Positions 10,761-23,470 of a stretch of 64,000 nt of DNA are shown here, in pieces. A program made the position numbers and the translations under genes. The DNA is from Pontederia crassipes (taxonomy: Eukaryota; Streptophyta; Magnoliopsida; Commelinales; Pontederiaceae). The notes below the pieces were generated by a model that made no database searches, was not told where the DNA came from, and was given only the letters and a program-made list of their open reading frames with translations. The stretch covers positions 68,666,639 to 68,730,638 of the forward strand of contig CM060196.1 in the NCBI GenBank assembly GCA_030549335.1, read 5' to 3'. Numbering within the stretch: position 1 is the first letter of the stretch; each line of letters starts with the position of its first letter.

Positions 10761-13400
10761 CAACTAAATAATGTTTCTCTTTTCCTTTGCATGTTATAGT
10801 TGTGAAAGTAGTGTAAACAAAAAAAAGTAATGTAAACATCTATAACCTTCAAAACTTCATTTAAAATAGAAGCAATAACAAGCTATTTGGCATACAGATT
10901 TAAGGGTAATGTAAAAGAGCAAATTGTACATTAATCATACACAATATGTACAAGGTGAAAGTGAAACATTAGATATCAAGAAATCCACTTAAAAAAAGAT
11001 ATAGATGTGCATGATTAGAAATATAGGATTTAAACTGCAAATGAGCTTAAAACACAAGAGTAATGCCCAAATTCTTAATCCAAATCATTCTGTTTTTAAA
11101 ATTTTGTGAGATAGTGAACCAGTCAAACCTTTAAAAAATAAGTTAACATGCTTTGAGTTGTGGCCTTAATCTCCCAATATATAGCTACAAAATAATCAAG
11201 CACTAGTTATCTATAGAAACTAAATTGAAGATCATATGTTAGATCATTAAGAAGATGATATACAAAATACTGTAATATAAAAGCACACAATAACCACAAC
11301 TTCTAAACATGAAATCACATTTTAATTAGATACATTACATTTTCAATACTCCATTAAGAAATTAGCTACATCACACGAGTTGTTTTACATTGCAAGTCTT
11401 CCTCATAGTGGCTCTCCAAAGAAAAAAAAAGGGAACACACATTCGTTGGCAGCAAGCTTATAAGGTAGTGGCGCGAGAGGTCGTCAGTGGCGAGCTTCAC
11501 GGTCTGCCAATACCCAAAAAAAACTGATCAAAATATGCAAGGAAATGGGAAACAAAGAGTGGAGGTTTAGAGCACGAGCTTACCGAGGTAGTGGCGTGAG
11601 AGGTCAGCGGCGGCGATCTTCACGACAGCAGCGAGGTGCGAGACAAACTCATTTGTTGAAGGGCTTCATGAATCTTGACGACGAGCTTCACAACAACGTG
11701 TCTAGGTGTGAGGCGCAAAGGCGCAGATCTCAGTGGCGAGCTTCATAGTGGCCAGGTGCTTGGCGCAATGAAGTGGAGGGCTCTTTCCTAACCTTGCGCA
11801 ATAAAGCTTCACAACAACCGGACGACTCTTTCCTAACCTCCCATGCGAACCAAAGAGTCGAACCTAGGGTGACATGACCCATCTTACTGAACCACAAAAA
11901 TACCATTTGGCCATTCACCTAAATCCAAGGGTTCTTGGTCTAGGATGGATTGTCCCTCACTTAAGTAGGGGGGACAACCATTTATTTCATTTATCAAAGT
12001 ACATTGTTCTTCTCATATACTTCATTCTCAATTCTTGAGGAGTCATTTGTTGCATTCACTTAATATTACTCAATAATATATATTATCTAATGAAATGTTA
12101 TTATTTATGAAATCATCTACAATGTGCATTATATTATTTATAATGTACAAATAATCTGATTGGCAATCAAGATACTTGTATTTGAATCATTACCAAATAA
12201 TATAAGTTTTTTTTATTAACATACCCTTCATTAGTAATATCAAATTTAAAAGTTTATATAATTTGGTTGAAATTTGCAAACTTATAAAGTTAATGTGTCA
12301 TGTAAATATATTTATAAAAATGTTTTTTTTTAAACAAATCATGAAATGGATGTCATCTCTTGGATAAAAATAAGAGTAAAATTCCAACCCATATATATAG
12401 GCAATGATCCCCCACTTTTTGTTATTAGCCAATGATTATTTTTTACATGAGAGTTGTTGGGATTCATTATAATAGGCCGGCGTAGGGCGTTGGGTAGCAC
12501 TTGGCCCTAGCCATAGTGCACGATGGTGTGCTATGAACTGTTCGTGATATGTTGCATGTCATAGCGCCCTTGTGAGCATCATGCTACCACATTGTGGCGA
12601 GCTTTGGGAGCCGCTACGATCAGGCCATAGTAACACATCCTTGGGACCATAGCATAGCACGTGCTCCTGGGATTCTAGTGCGCACGGCCGTAAGAAAAAT
12701 TCAACCTATTTGAAAATTTTACCATATTTTAAAAAATTAAACCAAAAGAAAAAAGATTTAGAAAATCAAATATGATTTAGGATGATCTTTTAATAAAGCA
12801 AAATTGACTCCTTAAACTAGGACCCATTCGAAAAATCAGCTTGTGAAACTTGTTTTTATTTATTAATTTTCATTTATATAATTAATTTATAAATAAAATT
12901 TTATTAGTATAATATGTATTTATATAGTTTCATTATGAAACTCTAATTTAATAGTTCTAATACTATATCTTATATTTAGTTATAAAATTAAATATGTTAA
13001 TCTTAATTTTAATTTATTATATATTTTTAAAATACTATTTCATTAAAATAGGGGCTAAAAAAATCACTCGAAAAAATGATCCGTTAGGGGGTGATTTTTC
13101 TTTTTTCTAAATGGTTTTAGTATGATTTTTATAATTTAAAAATTGATTCGAAAACTAATGGAAGATTTTTTTGGACTAAAAAATTGCCCCCATCTGAATC
13201 ACTTTCACCTCTGGTAGCATGCTTTTTTGGGACTACCATGTTTTCTTGAATATTGTAGTGATCATCTAGGGATTATAGCGATCAACCCTTTACTCATAAC
13301 ACACAAGGCGCAATTTGAACGTAAGATTGATAACAACAAGATAGAGATTTACAACATATTAACACATGATTGCACAATTTCATATTGCTAATACTAAGAT
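10761..13400. other. Gene-free TE-derived DNA
   Basis: No coding region supported. A GC-rich patch at 11460-11760 contains a diverged repeat (GGTAGTGGCGYGAGAGGTC near 11463 and 11587). Another GC-rich, frameless patch lies at 12470-12690. The remainder is AT-rich. Confidence 0.45.
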
Positions 13401-13419
13401 TTTGCCAACGTTTAATACG

Positions 13420-14440
13420 ATTGACTAGGTCGTAGTTGGACTGATTCGTCCGAGTTCAACCAAATTTGATAAAAAAAGTATTATTTATAATAATTTTAAA
13501 GATATATATATAATTCATATTATACAATGCATAAAAAACTTAGTCATATTTTACAATTCATAGAAAAATATAATAAATGAATATTCGTTAAACTTTAATA
13601 TTCATAAAAAAAGACTTTAAGTTATTATTATGATATACTATATTAATTCTCTTATTTTATTCTTCAACATTATTTTATGGTGATAATATATTAATTTATT
13701 TTTACATATATCACTATTACTTTTATTTTTCTCTTTACTTTCATTTTAATACTTTTCTTTTTCTATTTCCATTAACTCCTCTCTCTCTCTTTTAATTTTC
13801 CATGTTTATTTATTTTTTATAATAAATATATATTAATTAAACTTTAACATTCATAAAAATATTTTGTTATTATTATTAATATAATATATAATTCTTTTAT
13901 TTTATTCTTCAATACTATTTTATGGTGATAATGTATTAATTTATTTTTCCATATATCAGTCTTACTTTTATTTTTTTTCTTTACTTTCATTTTGATACTT
14001 TCCTTTTTCATTTCCATTAATTCTTATCTCCTTATTAATTTTCCATATTTTTTCCATTACTTTTATTTTAATACTTTCCTTTTTCTAATTTCATTAATTC
14101 CTCTCTCCTTATTAATTTTCCATATCTGTTTCCATTTTAGTTTTCACCTATTCTAAGTTCAATTACTTTCCCATCTTTTTACATTCCATTTTAATCTTTT
14201 ATTTAATATTTATAACTTTATTTTATATTTTTCATTTTTAAATGTGAATCGGGGTTTTTTGGGTTCAATAGTTGTACATATTTTTTGTCGGTTGAACTAG
14301 ATTTCATTTTTCTTTAGTTCAACACTATTTCTGATTTTGAACATGATCTGGACCAAACCAGCCATTGGTTCATGACTGAACTAGTTGAACCAGCCTATGT
14401 GGTCTGATTTACTACATCAAAATAATAAACCGAAAGATAT
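13420..14440. repeat. Dispersed repeat copy 1 with internal AT/CT-rich tandem units
   Basis: The right flank (about 14255-14400) is rich in GTTGAACTAG/GAACCAG/TTCAAC motifs. The middle has at least three diverged copies of a unit reading TTACTTTYATTTTRATACTTTCC followed by TTTCCATTAAYTCCT and TTAATTTTCCAT (near 13735, 13980, 14055). The same organisation recurs at 16.7-17.4 kb. It looks like a non-autonomous element, class unknown. Confidence 0.45.
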
Positions 14441-15179
14441 GTAAATGTATTGACATAGCATCATATGGTAATAATTAATATAGAATCAAGAATATGGATC
14501 AATTGATAGGATACAAAAATACACATGTAATACAAAAAGGTCACGACAGTCTTTTTAATGCAGATGTTACAAATAGGTCATTTTCAAACAGTTTGACATG
14601 TGATAAGAGTTATCTTAACATTTCAAATAGATTAAGACTTGCAAATACATTTTTAAGGTAGGATATTGGATAGGGATGATCCGTTCAATAAATTACAAAA
14701 AATAATAGGCTAGTATTAATAGAGAATATTATCCAATTTATATAGATCTTATATAGCATTTAAATTGACTATTCAATTTCATGCCTCCTTGGGCTGACAA
14801 TTGGTGCCTCGAATTCCTAATTTTTAGCCTCATCTTCTCCTCCTCCTTTTGGCGTTATCTAGTTCTTGTTCCTCATCAGCCTCATTCATTGTTTCATTTG
14901 TTGAGAAATTAGGTAATCAAATGGAGAGCATGATGAGAATAAAGGGAATAAATCATTGGAAAATTAATAGGGAGCAATGGCTTATTCATTGGAAATTAAT
15001 TCCCAACAATCATGTAATTGTTCCAAGTTGTATCAACATATAATGGATATGGTTTTTGAACTTTCGAACTCCATTACGGTCAAACTATTGTGATCAAGTC
15101 CCCGACTCCCAAATTCTTCTTCCTTTTTTTATTTTAGAGCTCCTTGTTTTGAACTTTTGATAGATAATTTATAGTAGAT

Positions 15180-15700
15180 GTTCTCTCACTCCTTATCAAA
15201 ATTGTGCATGAACATTGCCTTCTCAAGTTCCAATTGGTAGAGGTCATGCTTGAGTAGCTCATCCTTGAGCATGTCTAGGCACTCCATTTTGAAATCTCGA
15301 GCATGCGAGAACTTGAGGAGGATTGGGTTGCTTCCTGATGATGCAAAAGTCAAATGCCCTAGTTGAGCACCTCTTGTGATGTCTTTATGTTGCATGGGCC
15401 TTGAGTTTTAGCTCTTGTGTCACCAACTTTTCCTTGGCAATCACTAGTGGAAGCAATGATTATTCAGTGGTTGTGAGTTGTTTTGACGACGATGATGAAA
15501 AATTCTTTTGATGTCTTTTAACGATCACACCATTATTGTTTCCGAACAATGATGATGATAGTGACAACGATTCCTCCTTAAGGCACAATATGCTCCTTGA
15601 TCAATTTCTCCTTTGCATGAGTTTTTATTTTGATTGACTTTGACGAGTCTTTAGCATTGGCTTTTGGTTTTTAATAAAATTAGAAAGCCTTCAAATCTCG
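15180..15700 (-). pseudogene. Degenerate gene fragment, unrecognised
   Basis: The minus strand reads a Lys/Glu-rich stretch (KANAKDSSKSIKIKTHAKEK, about 15665-15600) and, after frame breaks, a 69-residue open piece (15395-15186) with repeated charged heptad-like segments. It resembles the C-terminal domain of some transposase-associated plant proteins, but no diagnostic motif is present. I leave it unnamed. Confidence 0.25.
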
Positions 15701-16689
15701 ACGAATCCTCCATTCAGACAACCTTTCTATCTTTATGACTGATACTTTATTAGTTACATTGTTACAGTATTAGTATGCTTTTGCGTTACCATTTTTCTCC
15801 CTCCTCTTAGCATAAAATACTTTAAACTGAACAGTTAAAAGGTAGAGGGAGATACCACCCCTTCTTACCTTATGACAAAGAAATCCCTCATAACTGAAGT
15901 AAATGGGAGGAAACACTTCATTTGCCTACGAAGTGAACAGGGAGCTCGTCACCTCTCTCATCCTCCTCAACATAATTTCAATAGTCATTCTCACTTATTT
16001 AAAATAGTTATTATTTAACATTTTTATTAATAAATATTATTATCAAAAGGATAAAAGATGGAGGATCATATCATTAAAAGTAAAGTATAATGTGAATGAA
16101 AGATATGCTGACATGTGTAGAACCATGTCGTCAATATAATTAGGAGATCAATCATTGGCGTAAATGATAATAAAGGTTAGACGATAATCTCACTGTGAAA
16201 TTTGCTAATTGAAGTGCAGTTAAAGGACCAAAGGATAGGATATGCTTTATCCCGTAAGTATAAAATTATTATCAAGATTATTTGTGTATACTTAAATTTT
16301 TAATTTATTTTTTTGGTGATATCCGTAACATCTCTAAAATTTTAAAAGATAGAAAAATATAACGCTTCTGACATCATGATCCGACATTCGAACTTTTGCC
16401 ATCAAAATTTTAAAGGAGGAAAATTTAATTATTTTTTATTCAAAGTTTAAATTCTAGACATGGTAACTCTAGAGGAACTTTCACACTAATGATTTAAGGA
16501 GGAAAGGGTACCAATCCCACTCTTTTCTAATTCCACTTAGACCCCTCTCCTTGGTGATCCTTTGTTTTGGATTGTTCCAAAAGTCGAAGGGGAAAGAACG
16601 ATCAACACTAATAGCAAAACCAAAAAAATGAGAAGAATAATAGAAGATGTATGCATGGAGTGGTCATTATCATGGAATGTGTTTCATGC

Positions 16690-17420
16690 AATGCTAGCTT
16701 CGAGAATTAGACCGACGATCGGACCGAATGTATTACTGGATTGTGACTGGACTGATCTGATCGGATTCTATCAGATTTTATTATAAGGATATAATATAAG
16801 TTATATGATATAATATATGAATATTGTACTAATAACCTGCTAATAATATTTAAATAATATAATATAAATTTATTTATCAAAAGTTTTAATAATGTTAAAT
16901 AATAATTGTTAACATATAAATATAAATAGATTATTAATCATGATATATGCTATATTAATAAATTTTATCTTAAATTATTTTTATTTATTTTTTTTAACAT
17001 TTTCCTTTTTATTTTCTTTATTTATGCCCTTTGATAATTTTCCATTTTAATATTACTCAATTTTAAATACTTTCCTTTTTATTTCAATTCCTATTTAATT
17101 TTATACATATAATTCTCCCTCCTCTTTAACCTTCTTTATATTCCTTTTTTTTCCTTTTTTAACTTTCATATTTTTTGTCATTTTCTTTTATTTTTTTTCA
17201 AAATTTGTATTGAATTGGGTTGAACTAGTTCAACCGGTTGGCCAATGTTTTTTGATGAACCAGATTTTTTTTTTCAATTCAATGCCAAAACTGATTTTGA
17301 CATACAACTAGACCGCATGAACGATTGGTTCACGATTGAGCCGATTGAACTAGTGTTATCTGAACCGGACCGAATAATGATCCAGACAAGTGTCTATTTC
17401 ATGTGGGACCGATTGAACTA
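16690..17420. repeat. Dispersed repeat copy 2
   Basis: Same architecture as 13.42-14.44 kb: an AT-rich core with TTTCCTTTTTATTTC-type units, then a right flank (17215-17410) with GGTTGAACTAGTTCAACC, GAACCAGATTT, GGTTCACGATTGA and ACTGATTTTGA motifs matching those near 14275-14390. No coding region. The 5' limit is uncertain. Confidence 0.45.
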
Positions 17421-18352
17421 GATAATAATAAAATAATCATATTAATGATGTAAAAAATTAATTACATAAAAATAACAATAACAAATTATTAAAAATTTAA
17501 TGTTAAAATCATTACACATTTAATCAATTAAAATCTTATGAAATTTAATATATATATATATTATTCTCACTAAAATTTTTGTATTACATATCTTTATCTT
17601 TTATGTTAGAAGTAATATTATGATTATATATAAATAGATATATAATATAATTAGTTAGCTATCTAATCCGAACTTATTAAGTACTAAATTAAAGAAAATT
17701 AAAATTTGTGTATTTATAATATTATATTTATATAACTATACTATACTAACTATTATAATATTACTGTATGTTATACATATGGCGAAGAAGTTTGCACCCT
17801 CCATTCATTACAAATTTACTTAATATGATAAATATTATATAAAATATAAAATTAATTTATATTATAATATGCATATATGATATTAAAAAACTTGATTAAC
17901 ATCATAATCTATTAGATATTGTTGAAAGTTGATATTATTGTATGTTAACGAATCACCAACCATTATCGATGCTCAAATAACTAACATGCCCAATGATATG
18001 ATCTCCTATGTTTTCTAAGCATGTTGGATTCCCTATAGTTTTTTTCACTAAGTTCTTGACGATTTATTGGTTTGAATTAAATGCTTTGATCACAAAAAGT
18101 GAGTCATTTTGATGCTTCTAATGGTGCTTATGATACTTTTGTTTGTGGGAGTCTTGGTTCATGATCATGATGCTCTGCATGGTTTGGAAAAAAACTTGTT
18201 GTATATATGATTTAGAGGAAGATTTATATAATGATGATTAAGATGAAAATAAAAATGAGAAGTGAAAATAGCCCTATATATGAATTTATGAATAAAGAAA
18301 GCGATTACATAATTCAATTCTTTCTTTAGATATGCCCTTTCATTATCATAAT

Positions 18353-19769
18353 GCTCACTACAAGAAAATGACGAATTTATGACTGATATTTTTCAAAGGA
18401 AATGAATCATTCTCATTTATTGACGGCAGTTGCAATGGATATGAAACTCCTTCCGAATTACTGAAGGCCAAAATGTCCTTCCTTAATACGGACGAAAAAC
18501 CTCCGTCCATACATTATCGACGGGTATAGCCTTCAAAATTATCGAAGGAATTAAATTCATCGGTAATTTTGAAAGAAATATCCGTCGATAATTGTATTTA
18601 TAACAATATATATGCAATATAATATAAGTATATATTAAGTATTTATTATCAAATTATTATTTTATTTACTGAAAGATAGTGCCTTTTAAATTACTAAAAG
18701 ATTTAGCATCCGTTGGTAATTATGAAGGACATTATACGTCGGTAATTATCGAAGGATAATACCTTCGAAATTACTGAAGGATAAACATTCATCGATAATT
18801 TCGAAGGCATTATCCTTTGGTAATTAAAATAGTATCATTTATTATCAATATATATATATTATTAAACATTAATAATAGTATATGTATTAATATTAATTAT
18901 ATGTATTAATATATATGATTATAATCATTAGTAATATTATATTATAAATATATTATAAAAATGGAATAGAGATATGTGTTATGTTATACACATTAATAAT
19001 ATATTATTATTCGGGCGGCCGAATCTGGAGCGCGGACGGCCGATCGCGTCCGTGGCCTCATCCCCTTCCCCATTCCCCTACCTCCTCTCTCTCTATCTCA
19101 ATTCTGGCTGCCTGTTCCAGATTGGCTGCCAGCGCTGATCCGACAGCAGGCGGCCTATTTTTTTATTTTTTTATAAAACATTGCGATGGACGTATCCGTC
19201 GCACTCCGCCGTTGCTGCGATGGGAGAACGTCTGTCGAAGCCTTCAACAAGAGAATGCCGCTGAAGCGTTCGATGGGTGGTACCCGCCGAAGCCTTCAAC
19301 GGCTTTCACCCATCGAAGGTTTAGACGGATGAGAACCAGCCGAAGCCTTCGACGGGTCAGTTCCGTCAAAGGTTTCGACGGGTATTCTCCCATCGAAAGT
19401 ATCGACGGGTTCTCTCGTCGAAATCCGTGGAAACTTGCGAAGGGGCTAACACTCCTTCCTCCGGCCTCGGCCGGCACCGGCAGCCAGATTAGGAGCTTCC
19501 GACGATGGATCCGTCGGAAGTTCCGAAGGATGACCTTTCATTCAGAACTTTCGACGGATTTTAGCCTTAAAAAATTTCGAAAGCCATTTCCCATCGCAGA
19601 CAACCGTCAAAATCTCCGAAGGGATATTTGAGGACCGTCGATAATTTTTTTCGACGACAAAATTTCTAGCTAATCCCTATACGTCGAAAAATCCATCGCA
19701 AAGGCATATTTGTAACGGATTTCGAAGGTTTTTTATCCGTCGCAAAATCACAATAATCTTGTAGTGGCT
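18353..19769. mobile_element. Non-autonomous CACTA transposon 1
   Basis: Element 18356-19766 starts CACTACAAGAAAA and ends ATCTTGTAGTG, the established CACTA (En/Spm) terminal inverted repeat. It is flanked by a perfect 3-bp target duplication GCT (18353-18355, 19767-19769). Subterminal arrays of TCGACGG/CGAAGG-type motifs occur in both orientations, as usual for transposase binding regions of this superfamily. The 1411-bp interior has a GC-rich centre and no transposase gene. The long open frame at 18981-19631 is a by-product of low-stop GC-rich repeats. Confidence 0.92.
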
Positions 19770-20535
19770 GGATAAATGTTTCTTTGAAATTTGAGAATGA
19801 TTGGATTACGAAAATTGAGTGAAAACTTAAGAACTTGTAATGACATGATTTTTATTGAGTTTTTTTAATGACTCGACCAAAGATTCGGACGTTCAAAATG
19901 TATTGGCCGAGAATAGTATGAACATTTTTGGATGTCTGAAAATCATATTGGACTTCTAAAACCTCTCAGATTGGGTGTCAAAGAAAACATCAAATGCCCA
20001 AACTATTCGAACCATATATATAAGCTCTTTGAATGTTGAACAAAACAAAACTCATATGAATCTTGAGAAGATCAAACAATCAGACTCCTCGGTTCGTACA
20101 TTCAAAAGTTTTAAATTTATGAATGTTTTTTAATGATAAAGACGAACTACCTATCATCAAATTTGGACGTTTAAAAGTTTTGAAAGCTGAGACTAAAGTT
20201 CTAATTCAATTAAATATTAAGATACCCTAACCTTATCTGATCAAATATCCAAACAAAAGTTAAATATGTCTTATCCTAATTTACAGATATCCAAAATTCA
20301 AATAGAGAATATGCAAGAATTATTTTGTGAATTCAAATTGAACAAATCCTTTGGCCACTCACTTTTATTGATTTACTATCCATATGAACATGAAGAATGG
20401 ATTTTATGTAGTAAATCAAATTAGTTTAATCTAATATTGATTATTAATCTTCACATTGATGTACATTATTTATGTTATGACCAAAGAATAGTACTTAAAT
20501 TAAAATAAAAGATGAAAAATGTGACTTATCATTGT

Positions 20536-21292
20536 TTACATGCATGCAAAGAATAATAAAAAATGATGATAATTAATAGAGGGACATATAGTGTATGATA
20601 AAACAACAAAGCTACATGGTCCGGTGAAGATAAAAACACCATGAATAATTATTTCTGTAACAACTAGCACAATCAATTGAAAACAAGGAAAGATCAAACA
20701 TGGAAAGAATTCAAATTTGAATTCAAACCAAAAAAGGAAACGGACAGAGAATGGGGGAGTAATCTCCTCCCCCAATTCTCCTCCCTGATTTCGCCTCTGA
20801 GTCGGACGGCGAGAGGCTATAAGAGGGCACGAGGAGGAGCCCTCGCGCCCCTTAGACCTCTTCCTCTCGGCTGCCGCAACCACCGATCCCCTTCTCTATT
20901 CCTTCCTCTCTGGCATTCGACGCAAGGGGAGACGACGGACGAACAGGCGATCAGTAGACACCGGATGCACGGCAACACCTCCTTCGATGCGGCGTGAGGT
21001 CGACTACACCCTCTCACCGGTCAAGAGCGACCGGACTTAGAGAAGACGACCGTGAACACCGCCGACGAACCAAAATAGCGATCGAAAGGTATCTTAGACG
21101 TCAAACCCCCGTAAGCGATAAATCGTTAATCATATGATGCATTTGATGACTCCAACTTGAGTTAGAGTTGATGAACTTTACTTTTCGTATTGTGATCATT
21201 GTGATTCGACGGTCGGAAGTCGGCCGGAGAAGAAGAAAACGAGCGTAGATTCATGCCCTGTTCTGGCCGAGTGACGGCATGAGCCTCGGATG
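20536..21292. other. LTR-like GC-rich DNA, left of a hAT MITE
   Basis: GC-rich non-coding DNA containing CCGACGG, GACGACGG and GAGCGACCGG motifs, of the type seen in plant gypsy LTRs and leaders. No conserved protein is read in any frame, and no terminal boundaries were found. The hAT MITE interrupts it, and similar GC-rich sequence resumes after 21917. Confidence 0.3.
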
Positions 21293-21925
21293 TAGGGATG
21301 GCAATATCCCCCGTCCCCTACGGGGCCCGTGGGAAATCCCCGATCAAGGCCTCGAACTCGGGAAATTTTTTCCCCGCGGGGTCGGGGATGGAGGAAAATT
21401 ATCTTCGAACCCTATTTCGGGGATGGGGGGAGTTGTCCCCGTCCCGCGGCGTCCCAAATCATCACATCCCAAAGAATAAGTGAGTGCACAAAAATAGTCC
21501 CACATTGATAGTAGTAACAAAGTGAGAGTAAATAGACAAGTATAAATAAAGGAGCTGACTAATGGGTCAATATTGAATGTTTATGGAGAAAATTCATCTT
21601 TTGATATTTTTCAAATTTATAATAATATTTTTTATCAAATTATCTCTTAGTAAAAAAATTAATAAAAAATTTAACTGAACAAAAAAACACGATTCAACCC
21701 GATTTTTTCCGATTTTGACTGATTTTTTATCGATTCAATTCAGTTTAATCCGATCAAAACTAAGGTCGGGCAGCGGGGTTCGGGATCCCCACGGGGATTG
21801 GGGCAGGGGATAAAATTTCTCCCAATCTGGGGATTCAAGTCGGGGTCGAGGGTGGGCACCAGTCGACGGGGTCGGGGGAGTGTCCCCTGCCTCGAACAGG
21901 GTCGGATGCCACTCCTACCCGAATG
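21285..21925. mobile_element. hAT-type MITE with G/C-tract ends
   Basis: Element 21293-21917 begins TAGGGATGGCA and ends, as reverse complement, TAGGAGTGGCA. These are hAT-like termini. Flanking octamers CTCGGATG and CCCGAATG match at six of eight positions, fitting an aged 8-bp target duplication. Both subterminal zones are dense in GGGG/CCCC runs and are largely complementary, around an AT-rich centre. No transposase. Confidence 0.7.
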
Positions 21926-21984
21926 AGAAGCACGTCCATGCCTCCCATAAGAACAGTCGACCGATTTGAACCTTAGCGACTCGA

Positions 21985-22185
21985 TTGTCAGGTCACGGGC
22001 GTGCCAAATAACGGCACAATCGTGACAACGACACGAGCATGCCATAGAGTGACATGATCGTGATGACGACATAAGCGTGCAAGAGAGCGGCATGGCTGTG
22101 ATGACACGAACATGCCAGAGAATGAACGATCGAGCAATGATGGCACGACCATGCCAAAAGAAAGCACGGCCGTGACATCAGAGTT
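21985..22185. repeat. Imperfect ~45-bp tandem repeat
   Basis: At least three diverged units carry the motifs GGCACGATCGTGATGACGACACGARCATGCCA and AGAGAGYGGCATG. They sit in GC-rich LTR-like DNA after the hAT MITE. The open frames on the minus strand arise from this repeat and encode nothing recognisable. Confidence 0.6.
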
Positions 22186-23470
22186 TGAGCTGATTCCAAC
22201 GTGCGAGCTCTGACCCAGCCTAAGTCGAACCCCGACTCGACCCGGACCATGCGCATGAACCCTAGACAAAAGACCCGACCCGGGTTTCTCTTATCTGATT
22301 TGAGTTCTGTTGCAAAAGACGTAAATACCTTTTTTTGTTCCGAACTTTCATAGTTGGGCCCCAACCTCAACAGGCCCACTTGAGGTTATGTCTAATACTG
22401 TAAAGACTTTAATGAACCCTTCCCATCCTAAAGGACGAATCAAGACTTGGTACAAAGAACAAGCAATATGACATAATGTTATTGCCTCAGAGATAAGGGA
22501 TTTGACTTTAACCTTTTTTGATATATGATTTATAAACTCCATAGATGGTAAATAAGATAAGTAAAGAAAAAATGGAACCATGAGATTGCTATGTGCCGTC
22601 CAAAGTACAAGGTAAAGATCATGGTATAGTACAGAGGAAGGAGCAAATAGCTGAGCTGAAGAGATAGTGAATTTACAGGTCCTTAGAGATTACTACTTCT
22701 GGGCTACAGACACTCTCCCACTTGTATTCCAAAAAGAGCGATGCATTGGTATCTTTTCTATCATAAAGAGGGCATCATATGGATCATATGTTATAGCGTC
22801 AGATGGACATGTAGCTTAGCTGAGGAGAAAACGAATCTATGTCTTTAATGACCACTATTCTTGAGGTACATGTCCTCTCCCACCTATATTTCAAAAAGGG
22901 TATGCATTGACATTACACCTTCCTCAAAGTGGGCGTCCCTGGCTTCACTTATGCATAGAGGCACCTCTGGCTTCCCAGTCTAATAAAGTCGAACTCGCAT
23001 AGAACAACGAACTTCAAGGACTGCATAATAATGTAAAAGATATAGTACAACTCATGACAAAATAAAGCATAAGTATAGCATGGTAAAGTACAGAATATGA
23101 CATAGTAAAAATAAAGTATTATTTCATTAAAGTACAAAGCATGGTATAGTAAAGACAAGCCTTTACAGAGCATAGATACAATAACGAACAAATCATAGAC
23201 ATGATAAAGTATGATTCATTGCCTATTGCAACTAAAGTGTTAAGACCATTTATTAAAACATGTTATTCTATTGCTTATCCATCACTGATTTAATCATAAT
23301 CTGATTATCATTTTATAGCCTATGATTCTATTATAGTGGGTGTTTCGCTCACGGGCATTCTATACTCCTGCATTGGAATTTTGCGAATCCTGCATAGTGA
23401 GATGATGGAGGGCGCAGGGCTTGAGGACAGCTGCACATGACTTATCAAACTCAATAGCACCCAACTCTTT
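22186..23470. other. Gene-free repetitive DNA
   Basis: Contains a diverged duplication of CTCTCCCACYTRTATTYCAAAAAG (about 22710 and 22873) and short repeats of the type AAAGTACARWRCATGGYATAGTAAA between 23030 and 23165. Retrotransposon-derived DNA is likely but no coding motif is left. Confidence 0.4.

Noticed and set aside
18981-19631. 216-aa open frame
   Set aside because: It lies in the GC-rich core and CGACGG arrays of CACTA element 1; no domain, and composition is that of the repeats.
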